Origin: Sulfurovum sp.
Lineage (GTDB): Bacteria > Campylobacterota > Campylobacteria > Campylobacterales > Sulfurovaceae
Assembly (NCBI GenBank): GCA_030826885.1
Contig: JAUUDF010000046.1
Location: 1 to 45,525, forward strand
Direction of reading: 5' to 3'
DNA: 45,525 nt
In this document: positions 17,878-27,860 of the stretch, piece by piece
How positions within the stretch are numbered: the stretch's first letter is position 1
Layout of the letters: each line of letters begins with the position of its first letter
Translations under genes and position numbers: made by a program
Notes under the pieces: generated by a model
Told to the model about the DNA's origin: nothing
The model's database searches: none
The model's input: the letters and a program-made list of their open reading frames with translations, nothing else

Positions 17878-18456
17878 ATGAATAAAGAAGAAGAGTTTGA
17901 ACAACTAGTTGGCAGAATGCTCGAACTGCTGGGAGAAGACCCCAAGCGTGAAGGACTGCTCAAAACGCCCAAACGTGTGGCCAAAGCACTGGAGTTCCTG
18001 ACGGAAGGATACCGTCAGGACCCCAAAGAGATTCTCAACCAGGCACTCTTTAGCACCAGCAATGACGAAATGGTGCTGGTACGCGATATCGAGTTCTATT
18101 CCATGTGTGAACACCACATGCTGCCCATTATCGGACGCTGCCATGTCGCCTACATTCCTGACGGCAAGGTCGTGGGACTGAGCAAAATCCCCCGTATCGT
18201 CAATGTCTATGCCAGACGCCTGCAGATACAGGAGCAGATGACAGAACAGATTGCAGATGCCATTGTGGAGACCATCAACCCCAAAGGGGTCGCAGTGGTC
18301 GTACATGCACGCCACATGTGTATGGAGATGCGCGGTGTACAGAAGATCAACTCCACCACTGTCTCCTCGACACTCAGAGGGCTTTTCAAAAGCGACGAAC
18401 GCACCCGTAACGAATTCTACAACCTCATCAACACACCTGCACCGTCGAACTTCTGA
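17878..18456 (+). CDS. folE: GTP cyclohydrolase I
   Basis: 192 residues from ATG 17878, preceded by GAAGG. It converts GTP to 7,8-dihydroneopterin triphosphate, the first step of folate and (via QueD) queuosine synthesis. Zinc and catalytic residues are present in [17 protein letters not shown] and [12 protein letters not shown], and the C-terminus has TTVSSTLRG before the last helix. An in-frame extension to 17830 exists but has no ribosome site and lies upstream of the promoter. It ends seven bases from the convergent SpoIIAA-like gene. Confidence 0.95.
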   Translation: MNKEEEFEQLVGRMLELLGEDPKREGLLKTPKRVAKALEFLTEGYRQDPKEILNQALFSTSNDEMVLVRDIEFYSMCEHHMLPIIGRCHVAYIPDGKVVGLSKIPRIVNVYARRLQIQEQMTEQIADAIVETINPKGVAVVVHARHMCMEMRGVQKINSTTVSSTLRGLFKSDERTRNEFYNLINTPAPSNF

Positions 18457-18463
18457 TAGCCGG

Positions 18464-18853
18464 CTACTCCTTCAGCAGCCACGCCACCGCTTTGGTGCGG
18501 TCTTTGAAGAATTTCGCTTTCCCTCTCATCATGTGTGACATCATGTTTACCGAAATCTCTTCCCACTTTTTGTCACCCACGATCGCCATTTTGTCAAAGG
18601 CATTGCGGTGTTTGAGCCCAAATTTCATATCGTCCCATGCCGCTTCGAGCTCCCAGCCCCTGAATGCCCGCATGTCCACGAGCAGGTCGACTTCCAGCCC
18701 TTTGGCCTCTTTGAGGGCTTTGTCTATCATGGGAACAAATATCTGGTAATCCTCATGGGTCAGTTTTCCCAGCATCGATACCTCGATAAAGAGCTTTTTC
18801 TTCGCACGTTTGATCGCAATACCTATGCCGTGTTCTTTAATGGTTTCTGCCAT
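18464..18853 (-). CDS. SpoIIAA-like (STAS-fold) protein
   Basis: 129 residues matching the SpoIIAA-like family by layout: a beta-strand N-terminus, LTHEDYQIFVPMIDKALKEA, LLVDMRAFRGWELEAAWDD, MAIVGDKKWEEISVNMMS and a C-terminal KDRTKAVAWLLKE helix. The fold resembles anti-sigma-factor antagonists, but the phosphorylatable Ser of true SpoIIAA is not obvious. Members often sit beside redox or stress genes and have no fixed function. AAGGAG lies six bases before the ATG. It is monocistronic with its own TATAAT. Confidence 0.85.
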   Translation of the reverse strand: MAETIKEHGIGIAIKRAKKKLFIEVSMLGKLTHEDYQIFVPMIDKALKEAKGLEVDLLVDMRAFRGWELEAAWDDMKFGLKHRNAFDKMAIVGDKKWEEISVNMMSHMMRGKAKFFKDRTKAVAWLLKE

Positions 18854-18883
18854 AACTTACTCCTTTTTTAATTGCTTGTATAG

Positions 18884-18889
18884 ATTATA
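18884..18889 (-). promoter_or_regulatory. -10 element of the SpoIIAA-like gene
   Basis: TATAAT on the minus strand, about 31 bases upstream of ATG 18853. It gives a leader of about 24 bases that includes AAGGAG. Confidence 0.5.
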
Positions 18890-18934
18890 CTCCCCTGTCA
18901 TTAACGCAACATCAACAAAAACAGGAGAAAAAAA

Positions 18935-18944
18935 GTCTTAATTA
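18935..18944 (+). promoter_or_regulatory. Upstream copy of the nifS operator half-site
   Basis: GTCTTAATTA here is repeated exactly at 19011-19020, inside the palindromic IscR-like site, 76 bases downstream. The spacing of about seven helical turns would suit a second bound regulator dimer or looping. Binding is inference. Confidence 0.35.
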
Positions 18945-18993
18945 GGAGAGTTTTTATCTCAATTTAAGCAAAAGCGCGTATGATGCAGAAAAT

Positions 18994-19020
18994 CAATTAG
19001 GACTAAATTGGTCTTAATTA
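18994..19020 (+). promoter_or_regulatory. IscR/Rrf2-like operator upstream of nifS
   Basis: An imperfect palindrome centred at 19007. Its core GACTAAATTGGTC (19001-19013) fits 12 of 13 positions of the E. coli IscR type 1 core GACTRWWWYAGTC. The outer flanks do not fit that consensus but are partly symmetric (AATTA/TTAATT). It lies downstream of a -10-like TATGAT at 18979-18984, where a bound Fe-S-sensing repressor would block transcription. No Rrf2 gene is in the window. Confidence 0.5.
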
Positions 19021-19021
19021 A

Positions 19022-20251
<1,230 letters not shown>

Positions 20252-20252
20252 A

Positions 20253-20280
20253 GAGTTAAGAGTTAAGAGTTAAGAGTTAA
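20253..20280 (+). repeat. Four tandem copies of heptamer GAGTTAA
   Basis: Exact head-to-tail copies lie immediately after the nifS stop, in the gap before nifU. Rotated to AGAGTTA, the unit agrees with GGAGTGA at 25707-25734 in five of seven positions. It has no coding role. A mobile heptamer family or slippage are both possible. Confidence 0.9.
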
Positions 20281-20337
20281 GAACGATACCACAAAAGGAT
20301 CGTTCGTCAAAAGATTTATAGAAAAAAGGAAGATACT

Positions 20338-21309
20338 ATGGGATTTGACAGTTTGATAGGCGGTACCATCTGGGATGAGTACAGCCAGAAGGTACAGGAT
20401 TTGATGAATAACCCCCAAAATATGGGAGAGATCACCGAAGAGCAGGCAGAAGCGATGGGTGCCAAACTCATTGTTGCAGACTTCGGTGCGGAGAGCTGTG
20501 GAGACGCTGTACGTCTTTACTGGGCGGTAGACCCGAAAACCGATGTAATCCTTGAATCCAAGTTCAAGAGTTTCGGCTGCGGTACGGCTATCGCTTCCTC
20601 CGACACAATGGCAGAGCTGTGTAAAGGCAAAACAGTCGATGAAGCGGTAAAAATTACCAACATCGACGTAGAAAAAGCGATGCGGGACGAGCCAAACACC
20701 CCTGCCGTTCCACCTCAGAAAATGCACTGTTCGGTCATGGCATACGATGTCATTAAAAAGGCTGCAGCACAGTACAAGGGGGTCGATATGGACTCCTTTG
20801 AGGAGGAGATTATCGTCTGTGAATGTGCAAGGGTCAGCCTCTCTACACTCAGAGAAGTCATCCGCCTTAACGACCTGACAACCGTTGAGCAGATCACCGA
20901 CTACACCAAAGCCGGTGCCTTCTGTAAATCATGTATCAAACCGGGAGGCCATGAGGAGAAAGACATTTATCTTGTCGATCTGATTGAAGAGTATGAAAAA
21001 GAGAAAATGTCCAAAGCGGCAGATGCCACGGCAACCGGTACAGATATGCCGTTTAAAGAGATGACCATCGTACAGAAAATAAAAGCTGTGGATAAGGTCA
21101 TCGATGACAACATCCGTCAAATGCTCATTATGGACGGCGGTGACATGGAGATCCTTGACATTAAAGAGAACGGAGAGCACATCGACATTTACATTCGCTA
21201 CCTTGGTGCATGTTCAGGCTGTGCAAGCTCTAGCACAGGGACACTCTTTGCCATTGAAAACATTCTCAAAGAGAAACTCGATCCAAATATCAGAGTACTG
21301 CCTATCTAA
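20338..21309 (+). CDS. nifU: Three-domain NifU Fe-S cluster scaffold
   Basis: 323 residues. The N-terminal IscU-like domain has Cys54, Cys81 and Cys131. The middle BFD-type [2Fe-2S] domain has Cys161, Cys163, Cys196 and Cys199. The C-terminal Nfu domain carries CSGC (Cys292, Cys295). This is the full NifU layout used by Campylobacterota for housekeeping cluster assembly, not only by nitrogen fixers. It receives sulfur from the upstream NifS, builds a cluster and passes it to apoproteins. The linker after the BFD domain (about 222-240) is Ala/Thr-rich. GGAAG precedes the ATG. Confidence 0.96.
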   Translation: MGFDSLIGGTIWDEYSQKVQDLMNNPQNMGEITEEQAEAMGAKLIVADFGAESCGDAVRLYWAVDPKTDVILESKFKSFGCGTAIASSDTMAELCKGKTVDEAVKITNIDVEKAMRDEPNTPAVPPQKMHCSVMAYDVIKKAAAQYKGVDMDSFEEEIIVCECARVSLSTLREVIRLNDLTTVEQITDYTKAGAFCKSCIKPGGHEEKDIYLVDLIEEYEKEKMSKAADATATGTDMPFKEMTIVQKIKAVDKVIDDNIRQMLIMDGGDMEILDIKENGEHIDIYIRYLGACSGCASSSTGTLFAIENILKEKLDPNIRVLPI

Positions 21310-21345
21310 TCTCCCTTCCAAAAAAAGGCAGAGAGTCTCTCTGTC

Positions 21346-22953
21346 CTATGCACGTCTTCGGTAGCTTAGCGCTTCGAGGATGTCACGTTTTTCTATCTTC
21401 TCATGATTCTCAATATCCGCAATAGTACGCGCTACCTTTTTGATTGAACCTATGCTTCTGTGAGAAAGTGCGAACTTCTCGATGGCACTTTGCAAAATGC
21501 TTTCCGCCTCCGCATCGAGTGTACAATAACGCTCTATCTCCTCCTCCGTCAGCTTTCCGTTAAGTTGCCGTTGCCCTCTTCTTTTCTGTTTTAGAAATGC
21601 TTCAATGACTTTCTCATGCATCGCTTTGGAGCTGACATCCGCCCTGTCACTGCGCTCTACCTCCTGCATGGTTACAAAGAGGTCTATACGGTCAAGAAAG
21701 GGGTCTGAGAGCTTGTTTTTGTAGCGTTTGATCTCCATTTCGGAACAGCGGCATACACGGGCGGGATTTTTGGAGAGAAGATTACCGCAGGGGCATGGAT
21801 TCTGTGCAGCGACGAACATGATATCCGCTTCATATTCGATCTTGGCATTGACACGGGAGATGAGTACTCTCCGATCCTGCAGCGGCTCACGCATCGCTTC
21901 GAGTACCTGTTTGGAAAAATGGGGGATCTCATCAAAAAATAATAAACCATGACTGGCGAGAGCGACTTCGCCGATTTTTGCCGTTCCCGAACCCCCACCA
22001 AAGACAGAGGCCGACGTTGCCGTATGATGCGGCGACCGAAAAGGGCGTACGGGTGCAAACTGCGGGGTCTGCCCGTCAAGAAACTGATGCTTGGCAATGG
22101 AAAGCAGTTCCTTTTCACTGACCGGCGGCAGAATATCCTGCAATCGTTTGGCAATCATACTTTTGCCGCATCCGGGATTGCCCTCCATAAAAAAGTTATG
22201 CATGCCTGCCGCTGCAATAAGTGCTGCGCGCTTGGCAACCATCTGCCCCTTCACCTCTTTAAAGTCCGCTGCATAGCGTTGTGTGTAGAAGTAGGGAGTA
22301 CCGTCCACCTCCACCGACTGAGCATCGTAAGTAAAACGGGTCGTCTGTGCATCGAAGTTTCCGCCTTGCACCAAAGCGATCGCTTCACTGAGTGTTTCGA
22401 CCGGAATAAAAGCAACCCCGGAGATATGCTGTAAATAGGCCATTGCCTCTTTTGGAACCATAGCCTGTTTTATTTTTCCCTGCTCTTTGAGAGAAAGAAT
22501 AAGCGGGAAAAGCATTGAAGAGCTTTTAACCCTTCCATCGAGCCCAAGCTCGCCAAAGACATACAGGTCAGGTTGCGCAAAAGCGGTTTTATTTAGTGCC
22601 ACCAACAGCGCAAGAGGCAGGTCAAAATGCGATCCTCGCTTATTAGCCAAATCTGACGGACTTAAATTGACCGTTATCTTTAACGGGGGAAAGACAAAGT
22701 CATTCACCAGCAGTGCTGATTTGACACGCTCCTTTGCCTCCTGAATATCTGAGCTTGCAAGCCCCACTACCGCAAACCCGGGGAGTCCTTTGGTAAAAGT
22801 CGCTTCCACCTCTACCACCTGGGCATTCACCCCCTCAAGCGTCGCACACAGCAGCCGGTTGACAATAGCTTCCTCTTTTGGCTTCTCTTTCACCACTGTT
22901 GATTTTTGGGTAATTCGTTTTTCCTGTTTTACATTCATACTGCAATGATGCAT
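21346..22953 (-). CDS. yifB: YifB/ComM-type AAA+ ATPase (Mg-chelatase-like)
   Basis: 535 residues. An N-terminal ChlI-like domain (VVEVEATFTKGLPGFAVVGL), then the AAA+ core with Walker A EGNPGCGKSM, Walker B GLLFFDEIPHF, the family Cys-rich insertion AAQNPCPCG...CRCSE and the C-terminal helical domain. ComM is a helicase that extends branch migration during natural transformation. The first about 30 residues form a Lys/Glu-rich extension before the usual start NRLLCATLEG; alternatives include ATG 22938 and two adjacent GTG codons at STVVKEK. It follows def after a 151-base gap. Confidence 0.9.
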   Translation of the reverse strand: MHHCSMNVKQEKRITQKSTVVKEKPKEEAIVNRLLCATLEGVNAQVVEVEATFTKGLPGFAVVGLASSDIQEAKERVKSALLVNDFVFPPLKITVNLSPSDLANKRGSHFDLPLALLVALNKTAFAQPDLYVFGELGLDGRVKSSSMLFPLILSLKEQGKIKQAMVPKEAMAYLQHISGVAFIPVETLSEAIALVQGGNFDAQTTRFTYDAQSVEVDGTPYFYTQRYAADFKEVKGQMVAKRAALIAAAGMHNFFMEGNPGCGKSMIAKRLQDILPPVSEKELLSIAKHQFLDGQTPQFAPVRPFRSPHHTATSASVFGGGSGTAKIGEVALASHGLLFFDEIPHFSKQVLEAMREPLQDRRVLISRVNAKIEYEADIMFVAAQNPCPCGNLLSKNPARVCRCSEMEIKRYKNKLSDPFLDRIDLFVTMQEVERSDRADVSSKAMHEKVIEAFLKQKRRGQRQLNGKLTEEEIERYCTLDAEAESILQSAIEKFALSHRSIGSIKKVARTIADIENHEKIEKRDILEALSYRRRA

Positions 22954-23104
22954 GAAAAAAAACAGACTCTCTAAAAATATGTCAAATTGTCATCTTTTTA
23001 AAGAAAAGATCGTATCTGGGAAATGGTGTTTCTAATCTTCATAGACTTACAGTGAGTAATCAAAGAAAGGGGAAGTTGGAGACGTACGGCATTCGTATTT
23101 TATA

Positions 23105-23635
23105 CTATGCACGTACCTTCTGACGTTTTTTCCACTCTTTTTCAAACTTCTTTCGTTTGATAAAGGAGAGTTTTTCAATGAAGACTTTTCCGTCGAGATG
23201 GTCCGTCTCATGCTGCATGGCAATGGCAAGAAAATCGTCATCTTCAATGATATGCTTTTTGCCGTGACGGTCAAAATATTCCACCTTCACATGCTTGGCA
23301 CGTTCAACCTCTTCGTAAATTCCCGGTACGGAGAGACAGCCTTCCTGAAATTTTGTCGATCCATCCTTTTCAACAATAACAGGGTTGATCATCTCCAGCG
23401 TATTCTCGCGCGGCTGTTCATCCTCCCCTTCGGGAACATTTTCAAGCGGAATATTGATAATGAGTACCCGCAGATCGACACCCACCTGAATGGCCGCCAA
23501 CCCTACTCCGTTTTTGGCACGCATCGTATCGTACATATCGTCAAGCAGAGTATGGAGCGTTTCGTCAAAGACTGTTACCTCTCTGGAGACGAGTTTCAGC
23601 CGCTTGTCCGGATAGACCACGATCTCTCTAACCAT
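23105..23635 (-). CDS. def: Peptide deformylase
   Basis: 176 residues. Removes the N-formyl group from nascent proteins. All three motifs are present: GVGLAAIQVG, EGCLSVPG (metal ligand Cys100) and HETDHLDG (metal ligands His142 and His146, catalytic Glu143). AGGAG precedes the ATG. The gap to clpP upstream is 14 bases, so the two are co-transcribed. Shortly after the last conserved helix it ends in a very basic tail. Confidence 0.97.
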   Translation of the reverse strand: MVREIVVYPDKRLKLVSREVTVFDETLHTLLDDMYDTMRAKNGVGLAAIQVGVDLRVLIINIPLENVPEGEDEQPRENTLEMINPVIVEKDGSTKFQEGCLSVPGIYEEVERAKHVKVEYFDRHGKKHIIEDDDFLAIAMQHETDHLDGKVFIEKLSFIKRKKFEKEWKKRQKVRA

Positions 23636-23649
23636 GCTGTATCTCCTCT

Positions 23650-24237
23650 TTAGACAAAACTTTTGGTCAGTACCTGATCGATCAGTCCGTACGCAACCGC
23701 CTCTTCGGAAGACATGAAGTTATCGCGGTCGGTATCTTTTTCAATCTGTTTGATCTTTTTACCGGTTTTTTCCGCAAGGATCTGGTTGAGCGTATCTTTA
23801 AGACGCTTGATCTCTTCGGCCTGAATCAGAATATCGGTCGCCTGACCCTGTGCGCCGCCAAGCGGCTGGTGGATCATAATACGTGCATTGGGCAGCGCAT
23901 AACGTTTGCCTTCAGTACCCGAAGCGAGCAAGAAAGCACCCATAGAGGCAGCCTGGCCGATGCAGATGGTTACGATGTCCGGTTTAATATAGTTCAATGT
24001 ATCGAAGATGGAAAACCCGCTGGTAATCACCCCGCCAGGAGAGTTGATGTAGAAATAGATATCTTTGTCAGGATCCTGCGCTTCGAGAAAAAGCAGCTGC
24101 GCGACCACGGAGGATGCTACCGCATCATTGATCTCGCCGCTTAGCATAATAATACGGTCTTTGAGAAGTCTCGAATAGATATCGTAGCTTCTTTCTCCTC
24201 TGCCTGTCTGTTCTACCACATAGGGGATATAACTCAT
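23650..24237 (-). CDS. clpP: ATP-dependent Clp protease proteolytic subunit
   Basis: 195 residues. The catalytic triad is Ser98 ([11 protein letters not shown]), His123 ([11 protein letters not shown]) and Asp172 ([10 protein letters not shown]). It forms the tetradecameric barrel fed by ClpX or ClpA, whose genes are not here. It lies 105 bases downstream of tig, separated by a terminator-like hairpin, and 14 bases upstream of def. The tig-clpP order is also conserved in other Proteobacteria (tig-clpP-clpX in E. coli). Confidence 0.97.
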   Translation of the reverse strand: MSYIPYVVEQTGRGERSYDIYSRLLKDRIIMLSGEINDAVASSVVAQLLFLEAQDPDKDIYFYINSPGGVITSGFSIFDTLNYIKPDIVTICIGQAASMGAFLLASGTEGKRYALPNARIMIHQPLGGAQGQATDILIQAEEIKRLKDTLNQILAEKTGKKIKQIEKDTDRDNFMSSEEAVAYGLIDQVLTKSFV

Positions 24238-24311
24238 GATTTGCCTTTATTTAATAGATAGTAAAATGGATGGTTATCGATTTAATTATACATTAAAAAA
24301 GTAAACACAAG

Positions 24312-24337
24312 GTGCGGGTCGGTAAACCGATCCGCAT
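24312..24337 (-). terminator. Rho-independent terminator after tig
   Basis: On the minus strand TGCGGATCGG and CCGACCCGCA form a ten-base-pair stem with one G-T pair and a four-base loop. A T6 run follows about 14 bases later. That spacing is loose, so it may only partly stop tig transcripts and allow read-through to clpP. Confidence 0.6.
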
Positions 24338-24342
24338 ATACA

Positions 24343-25635
24343 CTATTTTTCGTCAAGTCCAAGCAGTTTGCCAAAGAGTTTATCTTCGATCATACCCATC
24401 TTCACTGCCGGAAGCAGATTGTTCTCCTGATAGTACTTGATAACTGCCTGAGGATCCTGACCGCTCATCAACGCCTCATAGTAGATCGCCTGAGAGACTT
24501 CCTGGTCGTCTACGGTTACGTCCTTGGCTTTTGCGAGTGCATCGACGATAAATGTCGCTTTTACTGAATTCTTGGCGTCTTCACGAACTTCCTCGCGCAG
24601 TGCTTCAACCTTTTCAGGATTGTCTTTGTATGACTGAAGCTCCTCTTCACTCATCTCTCTTGCTTTGGCATTGATCTTCGCATCGATCTCCTGCTCAACG
24701 ATATTGTTTGGCAGTGCAAAATCAAACTGCTCTACCAGTGCCTCTACCAGTTTCGGTTTGAGCTCTTCGTTGTAGAGTTTGGAAAGTTTTTCATTGACGA
24801 CCTGCTCTTTGAGTCTTGCTTTAAGGTCATCAAGTGTCGCTTTCTCGTCATTGAGCAGTTTTTGTGCCAGTTCGTCATTGAGTTCCGCCGGTACCTGCTC
24901 CTGAATCTCATGCAATTTAACCTTAAAAGTCGCCTCTTTGCCTGCAAGTTCTTTGGAGCCGTAGTTTTCAGGGAAAGTAACCTTGATCTCTTTCTCTTCA
25001 TCGTACTTCATACCGATGATCTGATCTTCAAATCCCGGAATGAACTGACCTGAACCGATCTTCAGTGCAAACTTCTCCGCTTTTCCGCCCTCGAAAGCTT
25101 CACCGTCAATGAATCCTTCAAAGTCGATCACTGCAGTATCGCCCTCTCTGACCATTCTTTTTCGTTTAATCTTCTGGAGGCTCCCCTGCTGCTGGGCAAC
25201 CTCTTCAAGTTTTTTCTCGACCTCCTCGTCGCTCGCTTCAGGTTTTTCAAAAGAAGGAACTGCTTTTTCATACCCTTCTACATCGACATTCGGTCTCAAA
25301 GAGATTTCAAGCTCTACATCGATCTTTCCGTCTTGCTTGTCGTACTTTTTGAAGATCGGTTCACCAATGATGTCCGCTGCGTTAACACCTGCTTGAGCGA
25401 TACCGGCATCTACCAGTGCTTTAAGCGCTTCAGACTCTGCATCCTGCTGCAGCTTGTCTCCATGCAACTTTTTGACAACATGTGGCGGAACCTTCCCTTT
25501 TCTGAAACCGTCTACTTTCATCTGCTTGCCCGCTTCTTTGGCAAGTCTGTCCACATTTCTCTCGATCACACCGTTATCGATCTCTCCGCCGACTGCTACA
25601 TTGGCATCGTCAATCTTGTTTACTGTCACTTTCAC
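24343..25635 (-). CDS. tig: Trigger factor
   Basis: 430 residues from GTG 25635, with AAAGGA six bases upstream. A ribosome-bound chaperone and peptidyl-prolyl isomerase. The N-terminal ribosome-binding domain contains the signature loop GFRKGKVPPHVV. The PPIase domain (about 155-245: GDTAVIDFEGFIDGEAFEGG) and the long helical C-terminal arms follow. It is acidic, as expected. It heads the tig-clpP-def group acting on emerging proteins. Confidence 0.96.
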   Translation of the reverse strand: MKVTVNKIDDANVAVGGEIDNGVIERNVDRLAKEAGKQMKVDGFRKGKVPPHVVKKLHGDKLQQDAESEALKALVDAGIAQAGVNAADIIGEPIFKKYDKQDGKIDVELEISLRPNVDVEGYEKAVPSFEKPEASDEEVEKKLEEVAQQQGSLQKIKRKRMVREGDTAVIDFEGFIDGEAFEGGKAEKFALKIGSGQFIPGFEDQIIGMKYDEEKEIKVTFPENYGSKELAGKEATFKVKLHEIQEQVPAELNDELAQKLLNDEKATLDDLKARLKEQVVNEKLSKLYNEELKPKLVEALVEQFDFALPNNIVEQEIDAKINAKAREMSEEELQSYKDNPEKVEALREEVREDAKNSVKATFIVDALAKAKDVTVDDQEVSQAIYYEALMSGQDPQAVIKYYQENNLLPAVKMGMIEDKLFGKLLGLDEK

Positions 25636-25706
25636 AACAATCCTTTACATTATTAATTGCGTGATTTTATCGAAACTTTGATAAAAAAGAGATGCCTTGC
25701 AAAAGG

Positions 25707-25734
25707 GGAGTAAGGAGTGAGGAGTGAGGAGTGA
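25707..25734 (+). repeat. Four tandem heptamers GGAGTAA/GGAGTGA
   Basis: One GGAGTAA followed by three GGAGTGA copies, head to tail. They are related to the GAGTTAA repeat at 20253-20280. The reverse strand reads as repeated TCACTCC. Confidence 0.9.
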
Positions 25735-25780
25735 GGAATTTTGGTATGTTTTTCTGGTAAAAAACTTTTTTATGGTGTAG

Positions 25781-25802
25781 GGTGTTGTCGGGAGACAACA
25801 CC
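25781..25802. repeat. REP-like palindrome with nine-base-pair stem
   Basis: GGTGTTGTC and GACAACACC are perfectly complementary around a GGGA loop (a GNRA-type tetraloop). TTTT follows on the plus strand, but no plus-strand gene reads into it; the minus strand has no T run after it. A repetitive extragenic palindrome is a better guess than a terminator for a neighbouring gene. Confidence 0.6.
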
Positions 25803-25859
25803 TTTTGGTCAAACCCCAAAAAAAACAAAATTCCCTCAGCTTGCCAAACAGCACAACTC

Positions 25860-25967
25860 AAAAAATAGGGTTATCTTGCTATAGGTTTGAGAGTTGTTTC
25901 GAAGGAGCTTACATCAAGTAAGTGACTGAGCAAACTCCCTCAAAGATGCAGTAAAAGAACCCTATTT
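25860..25967 (-). terminator. Long nested inverted repeat at the typA 3' end, ending in T6
   Basis: On the minus strand AAATAGGGTT (which contains the typA stop) pairs with AACCCTATTT about 85 bases later, and a run of six T follows. Inside are TTTGAG/CTCAAA (25886-25891 with 25939-25944), GGAG/CTCC and the small hairpin CTTAC/GTAAG (25908-25922). It could act as a terminator or a 3'-UTR-derived RNA, or be a MITE-like insertion that supplied the stop codon. Confidence 0.55.
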
Positions 25968-27782
25968 AGAGGCGTTCTTTCGGTCACGCTGGACCCTTTT
26001 ACGCATCGTCGGATCAAGGTATTTCTTCCTGATACGGATATTCTCCGGCGTCACTTCAATAAGTTCGTCATCTTCGATCCACTCCATGGCAAGCTCAAGT
26101 GACATTTCGCGCGGCGGTACAAGTTTGATCGCCTCATCAGCACCGCTGGTACGCATGTTTGTCAGCTGTTTACCTTTAAGCGGATTGACCTCCAGGTCTC
26201 CCGGTCTGGCACTTTCACCGATGACCATACCGTTGTAAACCTTGTCCTGCGGTTTGATAAAGAGCGTACCGCGTGCCTGCAGGTTAAAGATGGAGAAGGC
26301 CACCGCTTCACCGTCATCCATGGAAACGAGCGCACCCGGTGTACGGCTGACGACGATCCCGCTGTAGGGACGGTATTCGATGAAGGAGTGGTTCATGATC
26401 CCCTCCCCTTTGGTATCGGTCAAAAATTCCGATCTAAATCCGATAAGCCCGCGTGCGGGAATCTCGAACTCTATACGTACTGTACCGTCCGGCATCGGTG
26501 TAAGGGAGGTCATTTCCGCTTTACGCTTGCCAAGTTTTTCAATGGCAACTCCCTGGAACTCTTCGGGTACATCGACAACCAGGTGCTCGAACGGCTCCAT
26601 TTTCACACCGTTCTCCTCTTTGACCACGACTTCCGGACGTGCAAGCAGAAACTCAAAGCCCTCTCGACGCATATTCTCCGCCAAAATACCGATCTGCAGC
26701 TCCCCACGACCGGATACTTTGAAGCTGGCATCACCCATCGGCTCCATACGCATGGCAATATTGGTCTCCATCTCTTTTTCAAGACGCTCACGGATTTTGT
26801 TTGAGGTGACATGCTTGCCTTCCGTTCCCGCCAGCGGCCCGTCGTTGACAGACATGATGACCGAGAGGGTCGGCTCTTCGACATGCATCGGATCGAGCGG
26901 TACCGGATTTGCAGGATCACAGATGGAATCGCCTACATCGATGTCGGTAAATCCGGCAATGGCAACAATGTCACCCGCTTCCGCTTCCTCGATCTCGATA
27001 CGGTCAAGCCCTTTGAATCCGATCAGCTTAGAGACACGTGACTTGCTCTTTTCGCCGCTTGCCTTGACCAGCACATACTCGTCACCCTTCTTTATCTTCC
27101 CGTTGAAAATACGGGTAACTCCGATACGTCCGACGAAGTTGTCACTGTCAAGAGTAAAGACCTGCGCCTGCGTATCATTGTCGGGAGAGCCTTCCGGATA
27201 GGGTACCTTCTCCAAAATCGCTTCAAAGAGCGGTGTCATGTCCTTGTTCTCGTCTTCAAGGTTCCATTTGGCATACCCGTCACGTGCCGCGGCATAGAGT
27301 ACTGGGAACTCCAGCTGCTCCTCACTGGCATCAAGTGCTACGAGCAGGTCGAACATCTCGTCGAGTACACGGTCGGGTTCCGCACCATCCTTGTCTATTT
27401 TGTTGATAACCACAACCGGAATGAGTCCCAGCTCGATCGCTTTTTTCAAAACAAATTTGGTCTGCGGCATAACCCCTTCCTGTGCATCGACAAGCATCAG
27501 TACACCATCTACCATCTTCAGTACACGCTCAACCTCACCGCCGAAATCGGCGTGACCCGGAGTGTCAATGATGTTGATCTTGTGATCACCGTAGGTAATG
27601 GCAGTATTTTTGGAGAGAATGGTGATCCCTCTCTCTTTTTCAATATCATTGCTGTCCATAACCCTTTCGTCCACCTGCTGGTGCGCGGCAAAGGTACCTG
27701 ACTGCTGAAGCAGCTCATCTACGAGTGTGGTTTTACCGTGGTCAACGTGTGCGATAACGGCAATGTTTTTGATTTTTTGCAT
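25962..27782 (-). CDS. typA: Ribosome-associated GTPase TypA/BipA
   Basis: 606 residues from ATG 27782; a TTG one codon earlier is in frame but unlikely. Translational GTPase with G1 [11 protein letters not shown]3 [12 protein letters not shown] and G4 NKIDK, followed by EF-G-like domains and the BipA-specific C-terminal domain. It assists 50S assembly and stress adaptation. AGGA lies upstream of the ATG. It is monocistronic or follows dgt after about 80 bases. The stop codon lies inside an inverted repeat. Confidence 0.96.
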   Translation of the reverse strand: MQKIKNIAVIAHVDHGKTTLVDELLQQSGTFAAHQQVDERVMDSNDIEKERGITILSKNTAITYGDHKINIIDTPGHADFGGEVERVLKMVDGVLMLVDAQEGVMPQTKFVLKKAIELGLIPVVVINKIDKDGAEPDRVLDEMFDLLVALDASEEQLEFPVLYAAARDGYAKWNLEDENKDMTPLFEAILEKVPYPEGSPDNDTQAQVFTLDSDNFVGRIGVTRIFNGKIKKGDEYVLVKASGEKSKSRVSKLIGFKGLDRIEIEEAEAGDIVAIAGFTDIDVGDSICDPANPVPLDPMHVEEPTLSVIMSVNDGPLAGTEGKHVTSNKIRERLEKEMETNIAMRMEPMGDASFKVSGRGELQIGILAENMRREGFEFLLARPEVVVKEENGVKMEPFEHLVVDVPEEFQGVAIEKLGKRKAEMTSLTPMPDGTVRIEFEIPARGLIGFRSEFLTDTKGEGIMNHSFIEYRPYSGIVVSRTPGALVSMDDGEAVAFSIFNLQARGTLFIKPQDKVYNGMVIGESARPGDLEVNPLKGKQLTNMRTSGADEAIKLVPPREMSLELAMEWIEDDELIEVTPENIRIRKKYLDPTMRKRVQRDRKNASK

Positions 27783-27860
27783 CAATTTTTCCTAAAAACG
27801 GACGGGTGTCCGATGGTATATTTTCGCGGATTATATCCAAAACTTACTATAGTATAGATT

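Larger units (their letters stand above)
25636..25961. other. 326-base gap between tig and typA, rich in repeats
   Basis: No gene is supported here; short frames are low-complexity. It holds the tig leader, four heptamer repeats (25707-25734), a nine-base-pair hairpin with GGGA loop (25781-25802), long A and T runs, and a nested inverted repeat that starts inside the typA stop codon (25860-25967). Confidence 0.8.

Noticed and set aside
20253-20280. Tandem heptamers as a CRISPR array
   Set aside because: Units are seven bases with no spacers, and there are no cas genes.
25781-25802. Hairpin as the typA terminator
   Set aside because: On the typA strand no T run follows it; the nested element at 25860-25967 ends in T6 and is better placed.
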